This document shows, piece by piece, positions 1 to 4,839 of a stretch of 5,135 nucleotides of DNA. Source of the DNA: JAVBMC01 sp031552845 (GTDB lineage Bacteria > Verrucomicrobiota > Kiritimatiellia > RFP12 > DVOR01); the NCBI GenBank assembly GCA_031552845.1, contig JAVBMC010000004.1, positions 1-5,135 on the forward strand, in the 5' to 3' direction. Under the pieces are notes generated by a model. It did not search any database. It was not told the DNA's origin and saw nothing but the letters and a program-made list of their open reading frames with translations. Position 1 is the stretch's first letter, and each line of letters starts with the position of its first letter. The translations under genes and the position numbers were made by a program.

Positions 1-113
1 GTTTGAGAAGCCGTTAAATCCGTGCAAAAGAGTCTCAAAACTGCCTTGAATTTAGCCTCTGAAAGGTGAGCTGACCCCAAATACTTGTTTTTCATGCGTC
101 AATACTAGTCGAA

Positions 114-183
114 ATTGAGTTTTGGTCAATCTAAACTCGACATGAACCATTGAGTTTAAGTCAATTTAATCTAGGCATGAACC
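114..183. repeat. Imperfect tandem repeat, two 35-bp units, each with a TTGA-N7-TCAA dyad
   Basis: Unit A (114-148) and unit B (149-183) are directly adjacent, and by hand alignment they match at 29 of 35 positions. Both begin ATTGAGTTT and end CATGAACC. Each unit contains TTGA-N7-TCAA (115-129 and 150-164). In unit B this is almost a full palindrome, TTGAGTTTAAGTCAA, broken only at the two flanking G positions. A weaker resemblance (GTCAATACTA then GTCGA) lies just upstream at about 98-112. The 35-bp spacing of the dyads is about 3.3 helical turns. Two operator sites for a dimeric regulator, or a plain local duplication, would both fit. Confidence 0.6.
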
Positions 184-223
184 TACATTAATTGCGCTGG
201 ATGAGACTATACAGTGTTTTTGC

Positions 224-252
224 TTGCGTGACTGGCTGTTTTCTGGTAAAGT
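224..252 (+). promoter_or_regulatory. Candidate sigma-70 promoter for the DUF493-exosortase-dtd operon
   Basis: A TTGCGT -35-like box (224-229) is followed by a 17-bp spacer and TAAAGT (247-252), which is preceded by TGG and so forms an extended -10. The matches to consensus are 3/6 and 4/6 plus the TG. The predicted start of transcription is near 259, leaving a leader of about 28 nt before the ATG at 287. If correct, this excludes the in-frame TTG at 224 as the translation start. The call rests on motif reading only. Confidence 0.4.
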
Positions 253-286
253 TCTAGGGCTTTTATGTTTCACTTGCAAGTCATGT

Positions 287-583
287 ATGGATGATAGTAA
301 TATTGTAGTCGGGACTGATCCGTCGTTGCCGTATCCGGCGGTGTATCATTTGCGCGTGATTGGCGTGGCGGGGGCGTTTGACCGTGCCGCCGTGGAGCGG
401 ATTGTCGCGAATGCCGGGAATGTAATCGAGGGTCTGGGCGCGGGGACGGTGGAGACGGGCAGGTTGTCGGCCGAAGGGAAGTATCAGTCGTTGCAGGTTT
501 CGGTGGTGTTTGAGTCGCGGGCGGCGCACGAGGCGCTGCATGAGGCGTTGCGCAGCGTGAGCGGCGTGAAGATGGTTTTGTAG
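287..583 (+). CDS. DUF493 / YbeD-like small protein
   Basis: This is a 98-residue protein of the DUF493 (YbeD-like) family: small single-domain proteins with a ferredoxin-like, ACT-resembling fold whose biochemical role is not established. The family signature is visible in order: a YPAVYHLRVIG strand (residues 16-26), a helix containing FDRAAVERIV (31-40), GKYQSLQVSVVF (64-75, the equivalent of GNYHSVSI in E. coli YbeD) and the terminal VKMVL, close to YbeD's VRMVL. The length fits the family, which is about 90 residues. I chose the ATG at 287, encoding MDDSN. An in-frame TTG at 224 would add a cysteine-rich stretch absent from the family, and it overlaps the candidate promoter. No strong ribosome site precedes 287, so the start is less certain than the family call. 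The exosortase gene begins 10 bp after the stop, so the two are probably cotranscribed. Confidence 0.85.
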   Translation: MDDSNIVVGTDPSLPYPAVYHLRVIGVAGAFDRAAVERIVANAGNVIEGLGAGTVETGRLSAEGKYQSLQVSVVFESRAAHEALHEALRSVSGVKMVL

Positions 584-584
584 C

Positions 585-589
585 GGGAG
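585..589 (+). promoter_or_regulatory. Ribosome binding site for the exosortase GTG start
   Basis: GGGAG lies directly after the DUF493 stop codon and 4 nt before the GTG at 594. It supports the unusual GTG start and coupled translation with the upstream gene. Confidence 0.6.
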
Positions 590-593
590 TGGT

Positions 594-2231
594 GTGAAGT
601 ATTTTGTGCAATATCGGTGGGGGCTGTTTGCTGCGGCGGTGGCGGTGGCAATCGGGCTGTTTTGGCCGACGATCATGTTCTCGATCTGGGTGTTCGGCGA
701 TGCGACTGAGGATATGATGTACGGGTGGGCGATTCCTCCTGTGGCGGCGTATATGATTTGGAAGCGTCGGGCGACGTTGCGGGAGCTGGCAGGTGCGCCG
801 AACTTCCTGCTGGGGATTCCGGTGTGTTTGTTGAGCGTGCTGCTGTTCTGGCTGGGTAACCGCGGGGGACAGGTGCGGCTGGCGCAGCTGGGGTTGATTG
901 TCATGGTGGTGGGGCTGCCGCTGTTGTTCTGGGGGGGGAGTCTGGCGAAGCAGCTGCTGTTCCCGGCGGGGTATTTGATCTTGGCGATTCCGCTGAGCTT
1001 CTTAGACACGATCACGTTTCCGCTGCGGTTGGCGTCATCGAGCGTGTCGGCGGCGTTGTTGAATGGTTTTGGGATTGCAGTGACGCAGGTGGGGACGGCG
1101 CTGCTGGGCATGGGCGAGAATGGATTTAAGCTGGATGTGGCGGACCCTTGCAGCGGCATCCGTTCGTTGATTGCTTTGCTGGCGATTACGGCGGGGTATG
1201 CAGGCTTGCACAACCTGCGGTTCTGGGTGAAGGCGCTGCTGATTGGCGCTGCGCTGCCGCTGGCGTTTGTTGGGAACATTGTGCGGCTGATGTCGACGGC
1301 GATTGTCTCGCAGATTTGGGGTGAACGCGCAGGCGTGCTGTATCACGACCAAGCCGGCTTTTTGGTGTTTCCGATGGTGGTGCTGCTGTCGCTGGTCTTG
1401 TTTGATTGGGCGGTGAAGCGCAGCAAGGATTTGGAGAATGACGAGGTCGAGGATGAGGTTTGGGCAACCGAAGAAATGAAGCGCGAGACGCCGCTGCGCC
1501 TAGCCGGGCTGGCGGGCGTTATCGTCTGCTTGGCGGCCGTTTGGGCGTGCTCGCTGCGTTTGCCGCCGCCGGAGTACGAGTCGGATGCGTTCGTCGCGCA
1601 GACGCTGCCGGCAGAAGTTGCGGGCTTCCAACTGGTGCCCCTGTTGTATTGCCAGAATGAACAATGCATGGCCACGGTGGAAAGCGTAACGGATAAATGT
1701 CCTTATTGCGGCGGCGAACTCAAGACGGTATCATTCTCCGAGCTGTCGGTATTGCCCAAGGATACCCGGATTATAAAGGGGATGTATCGGTCGGCATCGG
1801 GACATACGTTTAACATCTCGGTCATTGTCAGCGGCAAGTCGCGCATGAGCATTCACCGTCCGGAAGTGTGCCTGCCGGGGCAAGGCTTCAACATCTCCAA
1901 GTCGGAGGTGGAGGCTGTTCCGCTCAAGTCACGCACGCTTTACGTGAACTGCGTGGATGCCGCCCGCACAGGCGAACAGCCGATGGGACTAATCTATTGG
2001 TTCGTCAATCCGCGAGGTGAGGCGCTCTCCCACTGGCGGCGGATCTTCTCCGATGTCTGGAGCCGCACCGTCCATAACCAAATGAACCGCTGGTGCATGA
2101 TTACCGTCAACTCACGCCGTGCGTTTGACGAAGCTGAGCTCATCACGCTGGGAGATTTCCTGACCGAGTGGTACCCGCAAGTCGTACAGCTGCCCGAAGA
2201 CATACAGGCAGAAACCCCGCCCGAGAAATGA
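594..2231 (+). CDS. Exosortase with fused C-terminal EpsI domain and zinc-ribbon-like insert
   Basis: This is a 545-residue inner-membrane protein. Exosortases are predicted transpeptidases that cut and sort proteins carrying a PEP-CTERM-type C-terminal signal, usually alongside exopolysaccharide genes. Residues 1-275 are strongly hydrophobic (several membrane helices) and carry the catalytic set: Cys186 in DPCSGIRSL, Arg231 in GNIVRLMS, and His251 in LYHDQAG. An acidic linker (about 278-298) leads to one more membrane segment (about 301-320) and then an EpsI domain with SIHRPEVCLPGQGF (His421, Cys426), the hallmark of TIGR02914. Near the start of the EpsI part, Cys353-x4-Cys358-x10-Cys369-x2-Cys372 looks like a zinc ribbon or rubredoxin-type knuckle, which I do not recall as a standard part of EpsI. 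The GTG start at 594 follows GGGAG (585-589) with a 4-nt gap. The stop overlaps the dtd start. No PEP-CTERM substrate gene is visible nearby. I cannot assign an Xrt subtype. Confidence 0.92.
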   Translation: MKYFVQYRWGLFAAAVAVAIGLFWPTIMFSIWVFGDATEDMMYGWAIPPVAAYMIWKRRATLRELAGAPNFLLGIPVCLLSVLLFWLGNRGGQVRLAQLGLIVMVVGLPLLFWGGSLAKQLLFPAGYLILAIPLSFLDTITFPLRLASSSVSAALLNGFGIAVTQVGTALLGMGENGFKLDVADPCSGIRSLIALLAITAGYAGLHNLRFWVKALLIGAALPLAFVGNIVRLMSTAIVSQIWGERAGVLYHDQAGFLVFPMVVLLSLVLFDWAVKRSKDLENDEVEDEVWATEEMKRETPLRLAGLAGVIVCLAAVWACSLRLPPPEYESDAFVAQTLPAEVAGFQLVPLLYCQNEQCMATVESVTDKCPYCGGELKTVSFSELSVLPKDTRIIKGMYRSASGHTFNISVIVSGKSRMSIHRPEVCLPGQGFNISKSEVEAVPLKSRTLYVNCVDAARTGEQPMGLIYWFVNPRGEALSHWRRIFSDVWSRTVHNQMNRWCMITVNSRRAFDEAELITLGDFLTEWYPQVVQLPEDIQAETPPEK

Positions 2232-2683
2232 AGCTTTGGGTACAACGGGTCTCGCAGGCCTCTGTACGTGTCGGCGAAGAAGTCACCGGCGCGATTGGGT
2301 CGGGGCTGCTGGTGCTGATTGGCATTACGCATACCGACACGCAGGTCATAGCTGACAAATGCGTGGCTAAACTGCTGGGGCTGCGCATATTTGAAGACCC
2401 CGCCGGGCTGATGAATCTCTCCATCCGCGATTGCGGCGGAGCAGTGCTTGCAGTCTCACAATTCACGCTCTATGCCGACACGCGCAAAGGCAACCGCCCC
2501 GGATTCTCGGATGCGGCTCCACCCGTCGTAGCAGAACCCCTGTATGAATATGTCCTGCAAAAGCTACGGCAAGAGTTAGGCGAAACCAACGTAGCCGCCG
2601 GCCGTTTCGGCGCCCTCATGCACGTCAGCCTAATCAACGAAGGCCCCGTATCCATTGAGATACGCTTTGAGGCAGAGCGGTAA
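2228..2683 (+). CDS. dtd: D-aminoacyl-tRNA deacylase
   Basis: This 151-residue cytoplasmic enzyme removes D-amino acids (and glycine from tRNA-Ala) mischarged on tRNA, a proofreading step after aminoacylation. E. coli Dtd has 145 residues. Family motifs are intact: the start MKLWVQRVSQASV, the SQFTL motif at 77-81, DTRKGNRPGF (84-93), and NEGPVS (137-142) with the Gly139-Pro140 pair that forms the cross-subunit Gly-cisPro selectivity motif. The family forms homodimers. The ATG at 2228 shares four bases (ATGA) with the exosortase stop, which points to translational coupling. A longer in-frame start further upstream (2168) would lie wholly inside the exosortase gene and add 20 residues foreign to the family. 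Functionally it matches the tRNA theme of the neighbouring thiolase but has no obvious link to protein sorting. Confidence 0.96.
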   Translation: MKLWVQRVSQASVRVGEEVTGAIGSGLLVLIGITHTDTQVIADKCVAKLLGLRIFEDPAGLMNLSIRDCGGAVLAVSQFTLYADTRKGNRPGFSDAAPPVVAEPLYEYVLQKLRQELGETNVAAGRFGALMHVSLINEGPVSIEIRFEAER

Positions 2684-2703
2684 AATAGGATCGCCGCATT
2701 TTT
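2677..2703 (+). terminator. Weak candidate intrinsic terminator at the end of dtd
   Basis: GCGGT (2677-2681) can pair with GCCGC (2693-2697), one G-U pair included, across an 11-nt loop. An A and five T follow (2698-2703). The stem is short and overlaps the dtd stop codon, so this is a modest candidate. A second possible stem, AGGAT/ATCCT (2687-2691 with 2708-2712), competes with it. Convergent transcription from the minus-strand operon makes some terminator here likely. Confidence 0.4.
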
Positions 2704-2947
2704 CTCAATCCTTTGTCACGACCTAAATGATGGCAGCAAACGTGCGTAAGACGGGCGTATTGCCGTTACGCAACCCTTGTATGGCTGTGGTCCAACGGGT
2801 GTGGTTGAGTTGAGCGATGGAAGTTGGGTGATGTTTATACGGGGGTTGCGTATCGCGTACACGGGCGGTTCGCAACGTGTAAACGGCTGTGTTTGGGGCG
2901 GTTGGGGGCGGGTATATGTAATGCCTAACCGCTGGTGGATTGGTTGT
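2704..2947. other. Convergent intergenic spacer rich in inverted and direct repeats
   Basis: About 245 bp lie between dtd (plus) and the thiolase gene (minus), unusually long for a spacer between two converging genes in otherwise compact DNA. TACGCAACCC (2767-2776) is the exact inverse of GGGTTGCGTA (2843-2852). GCGTA/TACGC (about 2754-2770) and TACACG/CGTGTA (about 2857-2880) are local dyads. The segments from about 2750 and 2860 also look like imperfect direct copies, sharing ACGGGCG, CGCAAC and GGCTGTG in the same order. Open frames cross it on both strands, but I recognise no protein and see no convincing ribosome site. It could be a structured RNA, a degraded repeat element, or a complex terminator region. 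I see no T-run serving the minus-strand operon. Confidence 0.45.
2767..2852. repeat. 10-bp inverted repeat with 66-bp spacing
   Basis: The arms TACGCAACCC (2767-2776) and GGGTTGCGTA (2843-2852) are perfectly complementary. They could close a long stem-loop or be the ends of a small repeat element. No flanking target duplication is evident. Confidence 0.5.
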
Positions 2948-3928
2948 TTAGAGCATCCAGGTGCGGATTTGTTCTTGGGGGATGGGGGTGGTTTCGCATT
3001 CGCAGGTGCCGCTGGGGGTGGTGATGCGGACTGTGACTTTGTCGCGTACGCCGTAGTCGCTGTAGCCGGCGCTGATGCCGCAGAGGAGGGGGAGGTCGGC
3101 GGGGTTGGTGATGCCGCCGGGGACGTAGATGGTGGCACCGGGGACGTTGACGGACCAGAGAACCGCGTCGCAGGAGCAGACAGCGTTCTTGAGGGTTTGG
3201 TTGTCCATGCGGTTGCGCCCGGCGATGCATTTGGTGCCGCCGGGGAGGCGGAGGTGGCGGCCGATTTTGAGGAGGTTGATGTGTTTGGTGTCGGCGAGGC
3301 CTTCGTGGTCTTGGAGGTCGGCGAGTTTGCGGCAGAAGCCTTTCTCGGTGAGGAGGCAGCCGCCAGCGGGGCTGGGGTATTCTTTGATGCCGAGTTCGGC
3401 GGCGAGGGCGATTTGGGGTTTGCGGGAGCGTCCGGAGAGGTTGAGGAGTTGGGGACGGTCGACTTTGCCTTCGAGTTCGGGGTGGGTGGGTTCGAGGAGG
3501 AGCGCGGAGAGGGGGCGCAGGAGGCGGCCTTGGAGGCCGGAATCTTTCTCGACGAGGGCGAGGGACTTTTTTGTTTGGGACATGGGGCGTTGGTTGAGGA
3601 CTTCGCCGGTGGCGACGAAGTCGTAGCCGAGTTCTTGCATGAGTTGGCCGGCGCGTTTGATCATGCGGGCGTGGCAGTCAATGCAGGGGTTCATGCCGCC
3701 GCCGAAGCCGTGTGGTGGTTTCTCGATGAGTTCGACGATGTCGGCAGTGAAGTCAACGGTGCGCAGGGGGATGTCGAGCTGCGCGGCGGCTTTCTTGGCG
3801 GGGCGGGTGTCGAAGAAGGGGCTGGCGTAGACGACGGGGTCGACGTGGATGCCTTGTTTGCGTAGGAGGGCGACGGCGAGGATGCTGTCGAGCCCGCCGG
3901 AGAGGAGGGAGAGTCCGCGTGCTTTCAT
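2948..3928 (-). CDS. ThiI/MnmA-like tRNA thiolase (PP-loop ATPase) with NFACT-R-like C-terminus
   Basis: This 326-residue cytoplasmic protein begins with an ATP-pyrophosphatase domain. The PP-loop SGGLDS is at residues 10-15, and GYDFVATGEV (101-110) matches the second conserved block of tRNA-thiolating enzymes, which adenylate a uridine before sulfur transfer. GMNPCIDCH (78-86) aligns with NPDxxC of MnmA, giving Cys82 and Cys85. A third cysteine, Cys191, sits in PAGGCLLT. A CxxC plus distant Cys is the layout that binds a [4Fe-4S] cluster in TtuA/NcsA-type thiolases, so a cluster is plausible. Residues from about 215 (KIGRHLRL, then AGRNRMDN) to the end resemble the NFACT-R RNA-binding family. 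The protein is shorter than MnmA (about 360) and lacks its usual C-terminal layout, so it is probably not the main MnmA; target uridine and sulfur donor are unknown. The ATG at 3928 lies 9 bp after the upstream gene's stop; no clear ribosome site is seen. Databases often label such proteins as thiouridylase or ThiI. Confidence 0.85.
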   Translation of the reverse strand: MKARGLSLLSGGLDSILAVALLRKQGIHVDPVVYASPFFDTRPAKKAAAQLDIPLRTVDFTADIVELIEKPPHGFGGGMNPCIDCHARMIKRAGQLMQELGYDFVATGEVLNQRPMSQTKKSLALVEKDSGLQGRLLRPLSALLLEPTHPELEGKVDRPQLLNLSGRSRKPQIALAAELGIKEYPSPAGGCLLTEKGFCRKLADLQDHEGLADTKHINLLKIGRHLRLPGGTKCIAGRNRMDNQTLKNAVCSCDAVLWSVNVPGATIYVPGGITNPADLPLLCGISAGYSDYGVRDKVTVRITTPSGTCECETTPIPQEQIRTWML

Positions 3929-3937
3929 CGTTCGTGC

Positions 3938-4447
3938 TTAGATTTGTTTGATGAAGATGCGGCGGATGAGGCTGTCGTCAGCAATGGCGCCGTGTTGGAT
4001 CATGAGGCAGATGGCGGTGACGGCGATGCCGGCGCCGATGACGCCGATTGCGTTGGCGATAAGGAAGCGACGGCGGTCGAAGCCAAGGAGGAATGCGCCG
4101 AGGGCGCCGCTGTAGGCACCGGTGCCGGGGAGGGGGACGCCGATGAAGATGGCGAGGCCCCATTCGCCGTATTTCTCTACGTAGGGGCGGAGTTTGTGTT
4201 GGGTCTTTTCGAGGCGTGGCCAGATGCGGCGTTCGAACCAAGCCCAGCGGCGGAAGAGGAGGATGACGGGGCCCATGAGCCAGAAGGTGACGAGGCCGAC
4301 GCCGATGTTGGTGAGGGTGCAGATGAGCGCGACCATGGGCCAGCTGAGCTGGTCTTTGATGGCGGAGAAAAAGCCAACGGGGATGGAGGCGCGGAGCTCG
4401 AGGCAGGGGATGAAGGTGATGATGATGAGTTGTAGGATGGCTAGCAC
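3938..4447 (-). CDS. COG2426 / 'small multidrug export' family membrane protein
   Basis: This 169-residue integral membrane protein belongs to the Sm_multidrug_ex family (PF06695). Despite the family name, transport activity is poorly established. The N-terminal hydrophobic helix ends in CLELRASIPVG (residues 15-25), the family's P-x-x-ELR-x-x-IP-type motif. A second long hydrophobic segment lies at about 36-65, then a basic/aromatic loop with RRWAWFERRIWPRLEK (66-81). FIGVPLPGTGAYSGALGAFLLG (101-122) is the second conserved block, and a last helix covers about 129-150. I chose the GTG at 4447 because AAGGA (4459-4455) sits 7 nt before it and the family starts directly with this helix. An in-frame TTG at 4504 would add 19 polar residues and lies in the promoter zone. 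It is the first gene of a two-gene minus operon with the thiolase. Confidence 0.88.
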   Translation of the reverse strand: MLAILQLIIITFIPCLELRASIPVGFFSAIKDQLSWPMVALICTLTNIGVGLVTFWLMGPVILLFRRWAWFERRIWPRLEKTQHKLRPYVEKYGEWGLAIFIGVPLPGTGAYSGALGAFLLGFDRRRFLIANAIGVIGAGIAVTAICLMIQHGAIADDSLIRRIFIKQI

Positions 4448-4454
4448 GGTGTTT

Positions 4455-4459
4455 TCCTT
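4455..4459 (-). promoter_or_regulatory. Ribosome binding site deciding the GTG start of the COG2426 gene
   Basis: On the minus strand AAGGA lies 7 nt upstream of the GTG at 4447. This is the best Shine-Dalgarno match near any candidate start of this gene, and it argues against the upstream TTG at 4504. Confidence 0.65.
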
Positions 4460-4478
4460 GGTGTTAAGGGGGTGTAGT

Positions 4479-4507
4479 TTAATATACTTTTGGGTATTAT
4501 GCAATAA
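4479..4507 (-). promoter_or_regulatory. Candidate promoter for the COG2426-thiolase operon
   Basis: Reading the minus strand, TTATTG (4507-4502) and TATTAA (4484-4479) are 17 bp apart in a short AT-rich patch; TATATT (4486-4481) is an overlapping alternative -10. The matches are partial. Position and composition fit a divergent promoter beside the tRNA promoter, but the exact boxes are uncertain. Confidence 0.35.
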
Positions 4508-4510
4508 GAT

Positions 4511-4539
4511 TTGACATGCTAAGGGACTTTTGATAAACT
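4511..4539 (+). promoter_or_regulatory. Promoter of the tRNA-Val gene, with GC-rich discriminator
   Basis: A perfect TTGACA (4511-4516), a 17-bp spacer and TAAACT (4534-4539, 4/6) point right toward the tRNA. The next bases, GCCCCCCG (4540-4547), form a C-rich discriminator. In other bacteria, GC-rich discriminators are typical of stable-RNA promoters under stringent control. Transcription would start near 4546, about 20 nt before the mature tRNA. Confidence 0.7.
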
Positions 4540-4565
4540 GCCCCCCGTTCGCTTTGACATCTCAT

Positions 4566-4642
4566 GGGGGATTAGCTCAGTTGGTTAGAGCACTTGCTTG
4601 ACATGCAAGGGGTCGATGGTTCGAGTCCATTATCTCCCACCA
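4566..4642 (+). tRNA. tRNA-Val(GAC)
   Basis: All four stems fold by hand. The acceptor GGGGGAT (4566-4572) pairs with ATCTCCC (4632-4638), including one G-U pair. The D stem is GCTC/GAGC, the anticodon stem CTTGC/GCAAG and the T stem GATGG/CCATT with loop TTCGAGT. The anticodon GAC (4600-4602) sits in the loop TTGACAT and reads valine codons GUC and GUU. The discriminator is A4639 and the CCA end is encoded (4640-4642). The D and T arms are close to E. coli tRNA-Val(GAC). Confidence 0.96.
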
Positions 4643-4645
4643 ATT

Positions 4646-4678
4646 AACAACATTCGTTGCGAGTGTTGTTTTTATTTT
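4646..4678 (+). terminator. Intrinsic terminator between tRNA-Val and tRNA-Pro
   Basis: An 11-bp stem pairs 4646-4656 (AACAACATTCG) with 4660-4670 (CGAGTGTTGTT), one G-T pair included, around a 3-nt TTG loop. The tail TTTATTTT (4671-4678) follows at once. It is directional: the minus strand has no T-run after the stem. It starts 3 nt after the encoded CCA of tRNA-Val. Only 11 nt separate its tail from tRNA-Pro. Confidence 0.8.
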
Positions 4679-4689
4679 GCGAACGCTGT

Positions 4690-4766
<77 letters not shown>

Positions 4767-4794
4767 TTTGTTTTCACAGGAGCCGGTTATATAT

Positions 4795-4839
4795 ATGCAA
4801 AGGCTTCGGTTGGCTAAGGAACGTATTGCGGGAGTGTGA
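4795..4839 (+). CDS. Possible 14-codon leader ORF before the MFS gene
   Basis: An ATG at 4795 opens a short frame encoding MQRLRLAKERIAGV and stopping at TGA 4837-4839, exactly next to the ATG of the transporter at 4840. AGGAG (4778-4782) is upstream, but 12 nt away, which is rather far. The peptide is basic and resembles nothing I know. The stop-start junction would allow translational coupling, but an ORF this short easily occurs by chance, and the TATATAT run just before it could instead be a -10 element. Confidence 0.25.
   Translation: MQRLRLAKERIAGV

Larger units (their letters stand above)
1..286. other. AT-rich intergenic region upstream of the DUF493-exosortase-dtd operon
   Basis: This stretch is clearly more AT-rich than the coding DNA to its right. 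I find no gene in it. One plus frame (from position 2) stays open for 15 codons to a TGA at 47-49 and could be the tail of a gene lying to the left, but it is too short to identify. The region holds a 35-bp imperfect tandem repeat (114-183) and a candidate promoter (224-252), both listed separately. I see no terminator for a gene on the left. Confidence 0.6.

Noticed and set aside
67..81. TGAGCTGACCCCAAA, resembling an IS3-family terminal sequence
   Set aside because: Its orientation would put the element to the right, where no transposase or second end exists. One short match is not enough to call a remnant.
114..183. Tandem 35-bp repeats as a CRISPR array
   Set aside because: The units are adjacent with no spacers, are imperfect, and number only two. 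No cas genes are present.
224..286. TTG at 224 as the start of the DUF493 gene
   Set aside because: It would add 21 cysteine-rich residues not found in the family, and it coincides with the -35 box of the candidate promoter.
281..1279. Minus-strand open frame of 332 codons, opposite DUF493 and the exosortase
   Set aside because: No family features are seen and the Pro/Ser/Arg-rich composition is that of an antisense shadow. The plus strand has recognisable DUF493 and exosortase motifs.
2777..3865. Long plus-strand open frame of 362 codons, opposite the thiolase gene
   Set aside because: Its translation is a low-complexity run of Gly, Ala, Glu, Asp and Val, the typical antisense shadow of a GC-rich gene. 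The minus strand here encodes clear PP-loop and cysteine motifs.
3944..4435. Plus-strand Asp/Glu/Ala-rich open frame of 163 codons
   Set aside because: Antisense shadow of the COG2426 membrane protein. The extreme acidic composition is the complement of hydrophobic codons.
4554..4559. Second TTGACA directly before tRNA-Val
   Set aside because: A -10 box at normal spacing would fall inside the tRNA. The upstream TTGACA at 4511 fits far better.
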